Of a stretch of DNA of 64,000 nt, positions 45,334-53,904 are shown one piece after another (the stretch's first letter is position 1; the number at the start of each line of letters is the position of its first letter). A program made the position numbers and the translations under genes. The stretch covers positions 62,001 to 126,000 of the forward strand of contig NZ_JACJRC010000012.1 of assembly GCF_014697025.1 (NCBI RefSeq). The letters are read 5' to 3'. The notes under the pieces were generated by a model, which was not told the DNA's origin, made no database searches, and saw only the letters and a list, made by a program, of their open reading frames with translations. This DNA comes from Alkalinema sp. FACHB-956 (GTDB taxonomy: Bacteria; Cyanobacteriota; Cyanobacteriia; Leptolyngbyales; Leptolyngbyaceae).

Positions 45334-48300
45334 ATGTCCACCAGCAAACGAACTAAAAGTCGAGGAAAGCGCAAAAGTGACTCTCGCTCTAGCCTGACTA
45401 ACTCCGATCGGAGTAGTTCCCAACGCTCCTCGCTAGATACCCGCCGGGAAAAAACGAAGGACAAAGAAACGGACGACTTGGGAACCGATCGCCCGATCGT
45501 GCCTACCCGTCGTGCTTCAGCCCCAGAACTCCGCCGAGGAACAACCGATACCCGATCGCGATCGACTTCAGAAGATCGATCGAGCAGCCGTCCAACCACC
45601 ACATCCGATAATTCCTCGACTCAACCGACTCGCAGCCGCTTACAACGCCAGAATGCTGAGCGGCAATTGGTTACCCCACCCAAAAACGTTGAAATCGAGG
45701 CCCCGCCTAAACCCCAGATTGACCTCAATAAGCTGACTAACCCCAGTGTCCGACGAGAAGCGGCCAAACTTGCGGCGCGGGTGGATAAATTCCAAACCGG
45801 GTTGGACATTGCCCAAATCGGCGGCTACAAAGTTCTCTCGGGCATGAGTGTAGAAGGCACCTTGCAACAAATCTTTGAACTGGCCGATGCCAACGGTGAT
45901 GCCAAACTGCTGCGGCAACTCTCCGATGCCACCTCCTTTAAAGGGAAGCTCTCCCTCTTCCAACCTACGACCGAAGGGGGGCGAGCGGTCACGCGCCTCG
46001 TCCAACTCTACAACGCGATCGCGGGTGATGGCAGTTACCTAACCGTCAAAAGCAACATTACCAACCTTGCCACCGATGCCACGGCCCTGCGGCAAATGGC
46101 ACGGGATGTCAATGTGCTGCGAGGGTTGGATAATGCCCAATACGTCGATGCCAACCGCCTGCTCAGAACCGTGGCAGGGGTTCCGGCCCAGCCCATCAGT
46201 GAAACTAACCGTGAGTGGTATCTCGAACAAGCCACGCTGATGAAGGCGTATCGGGATTTAAACAATACCAATCCCGCCCTGCAAAAGAAATTGGCATTGG
46301 CAATGCTGCAAAGCTACGCCAAGGCTGCGCCCCTGGGAGCCACCAAAGCCGAGGAAATCCAGGCACAGGCGTCTCCTGTCATGAATAACCCCGCTTTCTA
46401 TCACCGTAGTGCTTCGGCTAATCCGCTGTTGACAGCTGTGCTCACCGACTTCTGCAAGGATATGGGCGTGAATATGGGCAGTGCTCACCTGGTAGATAAT
46501 GCGCGCTTTCGGGAGGTGCTGGCTCGTGAGTATGGTATGGAAGGGGTCAATACCCAAATCAACACCCGATCGGACTACACGACCGCCTTGCAAGATCTCT
46601 TCAACAAAGCGGCAAACGGAGAATTCCCAGCGGGCAAAGTCGTTCTCGACATTACTGATCTGTTTAACCAAGTGCCGAGGCAACCTCAAGATATCACTCA
46701 GACAGTCAGGGATCTAGAGAGAATCTTTCTGGATGAGGCGGAACGGTTTTTGGCGACCCATACCGACATAGACCAGGGCCAGTTTGCTTCTCTGATGAAG
46801 AATCTCCAAGTGGTGGCGATGTCTACCCACAAAGGGGTCGATGTGCTGCTGACGCCCCCCTTTCTAGGACGAGCAGCCGTCACGGAGGATTCGCAATTTC
46901 AGAAAGATCTGCTCAAAAAGGCAGAACATCAAAACTCGGAATTTTTCGATCCGATCGAACATAGCATGATCCATTCCGGTTATCGGCTCGACCCGATCCA
47001 AGCGCGGAAGGCATGGCTGGAGGTGACTGATCCCACAGTCATTCTCAAACATTACAAAATCATTGGGGATGGCAAGGATTCAAGTAGAACAATTCAGATG
47101 ACGGAACTGGCAACTTCGGATAAGCCCACGCCAAAGGTATTTACCAGCTTTGCGGATTTGATTCAGCATCCTACGTTCGATCGGTTCGAGAAACTCGCCA
47201 ACGATCCTACGGCCCCCCCCTATCTCAAAGCCCTACCCCAAGCGACAACGAAACTCTTGCGGGGGCTCCTGGAGTACAACAAAACTAGCGGTGGCGTGGA
47301 CAAAGCCATGGCCGATCAGGGACTGGATGAAGTGCTGCAAACCAGCTATTTCCGGATGCTGAATGCGATGGCCAGCGCGATTCAAAATAGTGGCGATCTG
47401 GTGGGCTTTATGAACCAGATCGAAGTCCTTCAGCAGCAGGTTGCAACCCTGGTGTCTCTCTTGGAACCCCACGGGACTGATGACTTTGGGGATAGTCTGC
47501 GCACCCGATTAACCGATCCGAAGGGTCCCAACAATCGCCCAGTCATTCCCGCTGGTTTAGATGAGCCGAGTGTGCAGCTTAAGCCTTCGGCGATGCATTG
47601 TTTAGCCAGTATTTTGTCCAGTGTGGAAGCGTTGAAAGGGGGTAACGATCTTAACGTGTGTGTGGTCGAGGATCACTACTACGAGTCTGCTGGCGCTATT
47701 TCCACTGCCAAGACCTATAGCGTTTCCCAATTTGATGGCGATGCTATTCGCGATACTGATGGTACTGGACTTAAGCCCCTTGACCCAAATAGCATTAAGG
47801 GTAAAAAGCCCTTGGATCTATACGTCTGCGATTTTCACCACAATATTTCCCTCGATCGGACGCACTATCAGATCGAAAATCTCCAGCACCATGTGGATGA
47901 GTTGTATCGCAATAATTTGGTTGCCGATACGTTTACAGTGGCGATCGATTGCACGATCGACTTTGTGAACTCCGAAGATGTGCAGGCATTTTTAGAGCAC
48001 AATAAAGCTCGCATCGAATCCGGCCAGCTCAATGTTGTGCTGTTCCGCAGTGCCCAGAAATTTGATATGTTCGGCATGGATAACTACTACGGCGGTTTTA
48101 CCGTCAGTATTAACGACCACGCCACCTTTGCAGATTTCAACGATCGCATGGAGACGCCTGAAGACCAACTGAAAGGAACCAGTCTCCAAGGGCTGACTCA
48201 CATTGGTATGTACGCCTCCGAAGACACCGACACCTATCGCAAGGCGTTGATGGCCAATACCAAACGCTTCTATGATGCGTTACCGGCTGATTTGATCTGG

Positions 48301-48708
48301 AGTGAAGATTCCACTTCCGCCATGCAGGTTGCCAAGACTGACGATCCCAATGCGGTCTTTCTCGATATTAAATTTCCCGGCAACCCTCAAGCCTCTGACG
48401 CCTTTATGGATCGGCTCAAACAGTTTGCGATCGATGAGAAGCTTCCCTTGACCGGACGGGCCAGCTTTGGTTTTGCGACCACGAATTTGAACCTAATCCA
48501 TGGGGAAAAGACGCGACTGACGCCGGGATTGGAAGGGCCGGACATCCAAGATCAGTACATCGCCTTTTTCAAAGCGGTTCACCAAGTCACTAACGATGCC
48601 GATGCAGAGGGCAGACAACAAGGGCTAACTGGAACTCCACTGAATCAATTTGTTGCAGACAAAATCAAAAAGATGGTGGTTGCCAAACCATCTGATAGCG
48701 ACAATTAG
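45334..48708 (+). CDS. Large Tc-locus protein with disordered basic N-terminus and a PLP-enzyme-like C-terminal domain
   Basis: The protein has 1,124 residues. Residues 1-115 are Ser/Arg/Lys/Thr-rich and disordered (MSTSKRTKSRGKRKSDSRSS). Residues 130-740 are mixed helical and match no family I know. From about 750 the order of blocks fits fold-type-I PLP enzymes of the Cys/Met-metabolism group: KPSAMHCLASILSSVEAL (cofactor-phosphate helix), NVCVVEDHYYES, YVCDFHHNISLDR (position of the family ETPSNP), FTVAIDCTID with D872 placed for the pyridine nitrogen, FRSAQKFDMFGMDNYYGGF with K909 as Schiff-base lysine, and ASFGFATTNLNL...TRLTPGLEG with R1061 placed for the substrate carboxylate. The PLP reading is inference from motif order. 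It could be a toxin effector or a surface enzyme. Confidence 0.7.
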   Translation: MSTSKRTKSRGKRKSDSRSSLTNSDRSSSQRSSLDTRREKTKDKETDDLGTDRPIVPTRRASAPELRRGTTDTRSRSTSEDRSSSRPTTTSDNSSTQPTRSRLQRQNAERQLVTPPKNVEIEAPPKPQIDLNKLTNPSVRREAAKLAARVDKFQTGLDIAQIGGYKVLSGMSVEGTLQQIFELADANGDAKLLRQLSDATSFKGKLSLFQPTTEGGRAVTRLVQLYNAIAGDGSYLTVKSNITNLATDATALRQMARDVNVLRGLDNAQYVDANRLLRTVAGVPAQPISETNREWYLEQATLMKAYRDLNNTNPALQKKLALAMLQSYAKAAPLGATKAEEIQAQASPVMNNPAFYHRSASANPLLTAVLTDFCKDMGVNMGSAHLVDNARFREVLAREYGMEGVNTQINTRSDYTTALQDLFNKAANGEFPAGKVVLDITDLFNQVPRQPQDITQTVRDLERIFLDEAERFLATHTDIDQGQFASLMKNLQVVAMSTHKGVDVLLTPPFLGRAAVTEDSQFQKDLLKKAEHQNSEFFDPIEHSMIHSGYRLDPIQARKAWLEVTDPTVILKHYKIIGDGKDSSRTIQMTELATSDKPTPKVFTSFADLIQHPTFDRFEKLANDPTAPPYLKALPQATTKLLRGLLEYNKTSGGVDKAMADQGLDEVLQTSYFRMLNAMASAIQNSGDLVGFMNQIEVLQQQVATLVSLLEPHGTDDFGDSLRTRLTDPKGPNNRPVIPAGLDEPSVQLKPSAMHCLASILSSVEALKGGNDLNVCVVEDHYYESAGAISTAKTYSVSQFDGDAIRDTDGTGLKPLDPNSIKGKKPLDLYVCDFHHNISLDRTHYQIENLQHHVDELYRNNLVADTFTVAIDCTIDFVNSEDVQAFLEHNKARIESGQLNVVLFRSAQKFDMFGMDNYYGGFTVSINDHATFADFNDRMETPEDQLKGTSLQGLTHIGMYASEDTDTYRKALMANTKRFYDALPADLIWSEDSTSAMQVAKTDDPNAVFLDIKFPGNPQASDAFMDRLKQFAIDEKLPLTGRASFGFATTNLNLIHGEKTRLTPGLEGPDIQDQYIAFFKAVHQVTNDADAEGRQQGLTGTPLNQFVADKIKKMVVAKPSDSDN

Positions 48709-48741
48709 TCCGCCTAGCCCAGATGAATCTGTGGTGTAACG

Positions 48742-49194
48742 TTACTCCACGATCGCATCAGGCTTTGCTTCCACGACGTTTGCTGTCTCAGCGTTTGCTG
48801 CCTCGGTAGAGGTCTGTTGAGCACGCAGGTAGCGACCCCAATATTCCTTGGTGACTTTGCCCTCCTTGCGCACCGATCGATACCAGTAGGGGCCATGGGA
48901 TTTTTCCCCCTGGGCACACCAACAGTTGGGTTTGCCACATTTGCGATACTCCTCCCGCCAACCGTGGAGAGGATTGGGACGTGCCTCAGCGCTAGGGGCT
49001 ACCGGAGATTCTGGACTGGGTTCCGGGGCAATTTCCGGGAGGGATTCGTTAGGCGTGGGCAATTCGACCGTCTCCGCCTGCGATCGCCGTTGCAGCAGTA
49101 ATGCTTCAATGGACTGACTCAAACTTTCCAGCTCCACGATCGAGAGGGCTTCGGCTTGTTTCAGGATGGAGCGGAGGGGAGAGCGAGGCGGCAT
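48742..49194 (-). CDS. DUF6788-like zinc-ribbon protein
   Basis: The protein has 150 residues. An N-terminal helix (PLRSILKQAEALSIVELESL) leads into an acidic, proline-rich linker. The conserved core is YRKCGKPNCWCAQGEKSHGP followed by YWYRSVRKEGKVTKEYWGR. The CxKPxCxC...HGP pattern gives three Cys and one His for metal binding and is characteristic of the DUF6788 group, common in cyanobacteria and often near mobile DNA. It lies 21 bases downstream of the next hypothetical gene on the same strand, so the two are an operon, and is convergent with the 1,124-residue Tc-locus gene. Function unknown; nucleic-acid binding is possible. Confidence 0.8.
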   Translation of the reverse strand: MPPRSPLRSILKQAEALSIVELESLSQSIEALLLQRRSQAETVELPTPNESLPEIAPEPSPESPVAPSAEARPNPLHGWREEYRKCGKPNCWCAQGEKSHGPYWYRSVRKEGKVTKEYWGRYLRAQQTSTEAANAETANVVEAKPDAIVE

Positions 49195-49215
49195 AGCGGA
49201 CGGGGAACGGTGGGG

Positions 49216-49797
49216 CTAGTCATCATCATCGATCGCAGGAATCGCTTGCAGCATCTCTACCACCGTCGAAAATTCTTCGGGGCTGAGTTGTGCTGTCGTT
49301 TTGCGAAACTGCTCCATGACAAACCATTTATACTGCGGTAATGACCATCCCAAACGATAAAATTCCCGATTCAGCGATCGCATCAGTTTGGAATAGTCTT
49401 CGATCGGCAGGTCGTAGGCAAAATCCGGGACGAGGTTGGGGGGCTGTTGTTTAGCGGTGAGTTGGAAGCCGTCGATCGGGTAGTCTGCCATCACAGCTTT
49501 GAGTAAGCGAGGGGGTTGATCCCAAAAGTGATCGGGCCGGAGGTACCAGTCCCAAGCTTTTTTGACCTTTTCTGATTCGGGGGGAGCCGCATAGACGATC
49601 GCCTCTAATCCGTCATCATCGGGGCAGATGTATTCTGTCAATGCTGCCCGTTCTAACCAGTCCAGTTCTGCGTCCGTGAGTCTGCGGGGGGCCATTCCTT
49701 TAGGGAGGGGGGGGAAGCCAAAGCCCGCTTCCCAAGGATCGTGCAGCGGCAGATCCAGGAGATCTAAAGACAACTCAGACTCTAGCGGATTGACCAT
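49216..49797 (-). CDS. Conserved-looking hypothetical protein
   Basis: The protein has 193 residues and is acidic at both ends. Sequence blocks include GMAPRRLTDAELDWLERAAL, KKAWDWYLRPDHFWDQPPRL and LGWSLPQYKWFVMEQFRKTT, ending in IPAIDDDD. It is soluble, helical in the C-terminal half and rich in Trp and Tyr. I recognise no domain. It is the first gene of a two-gene operon with the DUF6788-like gene. The start CAT at 49795-49797 (minus strand) overlaps a + strand ATG at 49796. Confidence 0.7.
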   Translation of the reverse strand: MVNPLESELSLDLLDLPLHDPWEAGFGFPPLPKGMAPRRLTDAELDWLERAALTEYICPDDDGLEAIVYAAPPESEKVKKAWDWYLRPDHFWDQPPRLLKAVMADYPIDGFQLTAKQQPPNLVPDFAYDLPIEDYSKLMRSLNREFYRLGWSLPQYKWFVMEQFRKTTAQLSPEEFSTVVEMLQAIPAIDDDD

Positions 49798-50225
49798 GGC
49801 AAAACAGCAAGAAAGGTCAGGTCGGCAAAAGCCGTGTCCCTATTATAAGCCCGGACTAATGCGCCCACGGGATGTCGTCCTAGGCTGGTGCGATCGTCTG
49901 CCAGAATCGCACTGGATGTTTGCGATCGATCGGGATAGGTTCGATCGTCCGGTTGTCAACTAGCAGAAAGCTGTGCGTAACATAGGTGTGGTTACTGCGG
50001 AGAATGATTTTGCGATCATGACTTTACGATCGTTATATTGAAGTATCAGTAACTACTAACTGATGAATGTGAAATGCTAGCCAAGCATCTATGAACTGCG
50101 TATAGCAATGTATAGAATAAACTCAGCAATTGCTTGATGTAGATTATATGAAACAGTTAGTAATATCAAAAACAATGATTCCTAATAATCAATTGATTAG
50201 TCAATATTACAGATCTATTGTTGGT
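49798..50225. other. Intergenic region downstream of the response regulator
   Basis: This AT-rich stretch contains no supported gene. A 55-codon + strand frame from ATG 49796 (MAKQQERSGRQKPCPYYK...) is open to 49963 but lacks a clear ribosome site. TAATCAATTGATTA is a perfect 14-base palindrome at 50186-50199, 26 bases after the response-regulator stop; it is too AT-rich to be a sure terminator. Confidence 0.4.
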
Positions 50226-50696
50226 TTATAATTCATCTTCCACAGGCAAAAAAACAGTCTCAAACCAATAGTCCATAAGCATAGGTAATAGCTCTTTCAT
50301 TCGATCGATATTCATGGGTTTTAACACATAGCTATTGGCGTAATGTCGATAGCAAAAATCGACATCTTTGGGATTGGAAGATGTTGTAAAGACAACGACT
50401 GGAATTGTTTTTAAATCTTCATCTTGTTTGATTTGAGCCAAAACTTCCCGTCCATCCGTTCCCGGTAAGTTGAGATCTAAAATCACTAAATTAGGGCGTT
50501 GAATGTCTGCATCGTCACTGTAGGAGCCTCTCTTATACAAGAAATCTAGTGCCTCTTCTCCATCTTCACACCGTAATACTGATATCGGCATGGTGCAGGT
50601 TTTCTTCATAATGCGTTCAAACGTAAAAAAATCTTCATCACTATCTTCAACGACTAAGAGAGTGGGGGTAAGACGGCCAGATAGATAGCTAGACAT
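50226..50696 (-). CDS. CheY-like response regulator (Rcp1-type, phytochrome partner)
   Basis: The protein has 156 residues, a single receiver domain with no output domain. VVEDSDEDFFTFERIMKK carries the acidic pair, LVILDLNLPGTDGREVL the phospho-acceptor Asp, VVVFTTSSNPKDVDFCY the Thr/Ser switch and YVLKPMN the conserved Lys. The insert LRCEDGEEALDFLYKRGSYS before the acceptor strand is typical of Rcp1-like regulators that pair with cyanobacterial phytochromes. The start overlaps the stop of the upstream phytochrome gene by 8 bases, so the two are translationally coupled and form one two-component system. Confidence 0.94.
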   Translation of the reverse strand: MSSYLSGRLTPTLLVVEDSDEDFFTFERIMKKTCTMPISVLRCEDGEEALDFLYKRGSYSDDADIQRPNLVILDLNLPGTDGREVLAQIKQDEDLKTIPVVVFTTSSNPKDVDFCYRHYANSYVLKPMNIDRMKELLPMLMDYWFETVFLPVEDEL

Positions 50697-53052
50697 TGAA
50701 AGTCACTCCTAACGTGAAATAAAACGTACTCCCTACTCCATAGGTAGATTCAACCCAAATTTCACCCCCATGACGTTCAACGATTTTTTTTGCGATCGTT
50801 AAGCCTGCCCCGGTTCCTCCCCCAAAGCGACCAGGTGGGTGTAATCGCTTGAAAATTCTGAAGATCGATTCAATATGCTGCGGTCGAATTCCAATTCCGT
50901 TATCTCGCACATACATAACTAATTGCTTCGCCACCGCAGGATTGATCGTCAAGTTACTTGCAGTGACTTCTTCCGGAGTTAAGTAGCCTACCTCGATCCA
51001 TGGATCAGGTTTGTCGTTGTATTTAACGCCATTACTGATTAAGTTAATCAATAGCTCAATCAGCTGATTTCGATCGCCTTGGATGTGGGGTAACGATCGC
51101 GGAACGCGAATTTCGATCGGGTCTGATTGACTCATGTTCAGGATTTCCACAACGCCCTCAACTAAGTCATTTAAATCTACCATTGTGAGGGAAAGTTCTA
51201 CCCGTCCTAACCGCGAATAATGTAATAAGGAACTAATCAGGTTTTCCATGCGCTGGGTCAATCGCATGAGGGTTTGTAATTTCTCGGTGCCGTCTGCATC
51301 CAACAGAGTTCCATAATCCTCTAGGAGGAAGCTAGAGTAATTATGAATTCCGCGTAAGGGCTCCTTAAGGTCGTGGGATGCAACGTATGCAAAGGAATCT
51401 AATTCGAAGTTCCGACGCTCTAGTTCTTGGTTCAATAGGGTCAGTTCATGGGCTTTTTGCACAACTAAACCACTCACAATGGTACTGCGTAGCTCGATCG
51501 CGGCTTCGAGATCGTAGGGTTGCCAAGGTAACGATCGACCTCTCACAGTTTCTTTCCACCGTTCAAAGGACTGCCGGGGCGATAAATAGATCTCACCCGT
51601 TTCATGAATTGTGATCGGTTTCGTGGGATCTCCTGCCCAGTGTACCGTTTGGATGACCTCGGGCCTAAACCACAGAATGTAGAATTGCTGGGCCTGGGAA
51701 ATGGTAACCGCAATGATTCCACTGGCCGTTTTTTGCATCTGAGCCGCTGCGGGATAGACCTGGGTGAGATGATCGGTATGGTAGACGCCAGTGTCAGTGA
51801 ACTGATCCTGTAACCATTGCACTAAATCGAGCACTTTAGATCTGGAGGGCGTTTTACCGATCAATGTGATATTTTTTTGCTCACACACGGCAAGCCCCTG
51901 CGCACCCACTAGATCCAACAAATGTTGGGATTCTTGGTGCAATCCTGCTGCTAGGGTAGGGCTATTGGACAGCGTGTTCATGAATTGATTTTGTAGATCC
52001 TGCAATCTGATGCGATGGCTGGTTTTTTCTTGGGCTTCTCTGGCTGCTAGTTCCAGGGAAATCACCTGGCCCAAAAATTCGCAAATGGTTCGAGCTGCGT
52101 AGGATAATTTACGCGGACTGTTGTGATGGCAGGCAATTAATCCCCACAATGGATGGACTGATAAATCCGATCGATGACGGAGTAGGGAAATTGACATCGA
52201 TGCTTTGACGCCCATATTGTGCAAATATTCAATATGGATAGGTGAAACGCTGCGTAACGTTGATAACGTCATATCCAGGGGCTGACCCGCACCGTCACTA
52301 ATCGTCCTTAAGGGCACAGGTTCATAGGCTACGTCTGGAATGAGCCGTAAGGGATTTAAGCTATAGAGATATTTTGCTTGTTGAGGAATATCAGAGGCAG
52401 GATAGTGGAGTCCCAGGTAGGGAGAGAGATCTTCACGGCAGACTTCAGCGATGACGCTTCCGACGCCATTGTCATCAAAGCGATAAACCATGACGCGATC
52501 GAAGCCCGTAATCTGTTGAATTTCCTGGGTGACGGCTTGGCACAATGCCTGAATCGTTTGTGTTTGTAAAAATTTCTGGATGGGTTGTTTAACGAACTGA
52601 TAAAAATCAAAAAAGGTTACATTTTCTGCCGATTGATATTGTTCTAGTTCCAAGATGATGATCTCACCACTGCGGTGCACAACGCCTTCCAGGAGTCGCG
52701 GGGAACTTTCTCCGTCGATAGTTAACTGCAGTGGATTAACATATTCAAAATCCCCGGCTAAACAGGCTTGAATGGATGCGATTTGGGGGGGACTCAGCAA
52801 TGCTGAAAGGGGTTGATCGAGGAGGGTTTCTGGGGGATATCCTAGGTATTCAGCAGAATTTTGGCTAATTTGTACAATTCTGAGATCAGCTTCTCTGATG
52901 GCCAATAAGATGCCATGGGGCTGAATTGCAGAGGGAATGTGAATGGGTTCACGATCGCAATTGCTAACATCGACCACTGAAGGAGTGAATTCAGGATTCG
53001 TCAGTTCTGCGATCGTAGATTTGACTTGGGCAGCTAAATCAGGAGGCAGCAT
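50689..53052 (-). CDS. Bacteriophytochrome histidine kinase (BphP/CphB type)
   Basis: The protein has 787 residues from ATG 53052 (MLPPDLAAQVKST); a TTG two codons earlier is possible. Domain order is PAS (about 25-130), GAF (about 145-320), PHY (about 330-510) and histidine kinase (540-787). The GAF has YPASDIPQQAKYLYSLNPLR, but at the plant/Cph1 chromophore site it reads SVSPIHIEYLHNMG with Ile instead of Cys. C32 in DVSNCDREPIHIPSAIQPHG sits at the biliverdin-binding position of bacteriophytochromes. The PHY tongue has PRQSFERWKE. The kinase has FAYVASHDLKEPL (H box), LINLISNGVKYND (N box), VRDNGIGI and GGGTGAGLTIAKKI. It should bind biliverdin, switch between red and far-red forms and phosphorylate the adjacent regulator. 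Confidence 0.95.
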   Translation of the reverse strand: MLPPDLAAQVKSTIAELTNPEFTPSVVDVSNCDREPIHIPSAIQPHGILLAIREADLRIVQISQNSAEYLGYPPETLLDQPLSALLSPPQIASIQACLAGDFEYVNPLQLTIDGESSPRLLEGVVHRSGEIIILELEQYQSAENVTFFDFYQFVKQPIQKFLQTQTIQALCQAVTQEIQQITGFDRVMVYRFDDNGVGSVIAEVCREDLSPYLGLHYPASDIPQQAKYLYSLNPLRLIPDVAYEPVPLRTISDGAGQPLDMTLSTLRSVSPIHIEYLHNMGVKASMSISLLRHRSDLSVHPLWGLIACHHNSPRKLSYAARTICEFLGQVISLELAAREAQEKTSHRIRLQDLQNQFMNTLSNSPTLAAGLHQESQHLLDLVGAQGLAVCEQKNITLIGKTPSRSKVLDLVQWLQDQFTDTGVYHTDHLTQVYPAAAQMQKTASGIIAVTISQAQQFYILWFRPEVIQTVHWAGDPTKPITIHETGEIYLSPRQSFERWKETVRGRSLPWQPYDLEAAIELRSTIVSGLVVQKAHELTLLNQELERRNFELDSFAYVASHDLKEPLRGIHNYSSFLLEDYGTLLDADGTEKLQTLMRLTQRMENLISSLLHYSRLGRVELSLTMVDLNDLVEGVVEILNMSQSDPIEIRVPRSLPHIQGDRNQLIELLINLISNGVKYNDKPDPWIEVGYLTPEEVTASNLTINPAVAKQLVMYVRDNGIGIRPQHIESIFRIFKRLHPPGRFGGGTGAGLTIAKKIVERHGGEIWVESTYGVGSTFYFTLGVTFNV

Positions 53053-53207
53053 AGACAACGATGACGAGGGGGGCTAATCCCATTATGAAGGGTCTTGTCA
53101 GGAACAAAACTCCTTTTCTTTTGCCCCCCTCGTTACGGTTTCTAAACAACTTTAGTTTGCGCTAGGCTAGTTTGGGGATTGGGTATCCATTTTCTAGCGG
53201 TTCCAGC

Positions 53208-53498
53208 CTAGCTGTTCCAGCGGGTACAAAGGCTCATGACGCTACCTGTCGGTAAGGTTAGGAGTTGTTCGCGAATGGCGTTTTCTGTGGCTAACCAAGG
53301 TAGAGGACGGCTCCACTCTCCCATGGGTGCAAAGCCCCGCTGATGCAGGTTTTTGATGGTTGCCAATACGTCCTGCCGATCGCCGATGACTAAAACCCGC
53401 ACGGGGCGTCGTTCCTGGCTGGAACGATCGCGGGTCAGAATGGCAGCAGCTTCCTGCGATCGGGCGTCATGGGCGCGATCGTCTCTGTACTCAGTCAT
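53208..53498 (-). CDS. Small conserved cyanobacterial-type hypothetical protein
   Basis: The protein has 96 residues. The first 30 are charged and probably flexible. The rest (VRVLVIGDRQDVLATIKNLH, RGFAPMGEWSRPLP, LPTGSVMSLCTRWN) has the pattern of a small strand-helix protein found next to diverse genes in cyanobacteria. It lies 155 bases upstream of the phytochrome gene on the same strand and may share its promoter. No function is known to me. Confidence 0.65.
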   Translation of the reverse strand: MTEYRDDRAHDARSQEAAAILTRDRSSQERRPVRVLVIGDRQDVLATIKNLHQRGFAPMGEWSRPLPWLATENAIREQLLTLPTGSVMSLCTRWNS

Positions 53499-53904
53499 TG
53501 GAGCATCTCCGATTTAATTTTTGGTTTCCTGGTAAGAAAACCGAAAATCTAGCCATCCTGCCTCTTTGCAGCGACGAACAGGAAGGCTTTTGGAGTGCTA
53601 AAATCTCCAAAGCCTCTGCGTTGCCTCAGACAACGGAGGGGTCAGTCATCCAGGGTTGGTTACGACAACTCTGGGTGACGATGACGACCAGATTTTTGGG
53701 TTCCTGCTATTCCCCGCCGTCATGGAAGGAATAACTTAATGGACAACCTTACGGGATTTTTTTGAGTCCGTCAACTCTTGATTTGTTAACTTTTTTCAGC
53801 CAAAGTTGCGCCGGTGGTTGACATTGACTGTTGACAATTACCTCCCCTACCTGTGACGATTTCCATCCGCTCGATCGTGGTCGGGAATTTGAGGATTGAT
53901 ATTA
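53499..53904. other. Intergenic region without supported genes
   Basis: The 406 bases separate the small hypothetical gene from the end of the haemagglutinin-like array. A 78-codon frame on the + strand (53498-53734) begins with the reverse of the neighbouring start codon and has no ribosome site or family resemblance. TTGACATTGACTGTTGACAA at 53817-53836 contains two TTGAC/TTGACA boxes but no matching -10. Confidence 0.4.

Noticed and set aside
49796..49963. Small + strand protein MAKQQERSGRQKPCPYYK... (55 residues)
   Set aside because: Its start overlaps the reverse start of the divergent hypothetical gene and lacks a ribosome site; evidence too weak for a feature.
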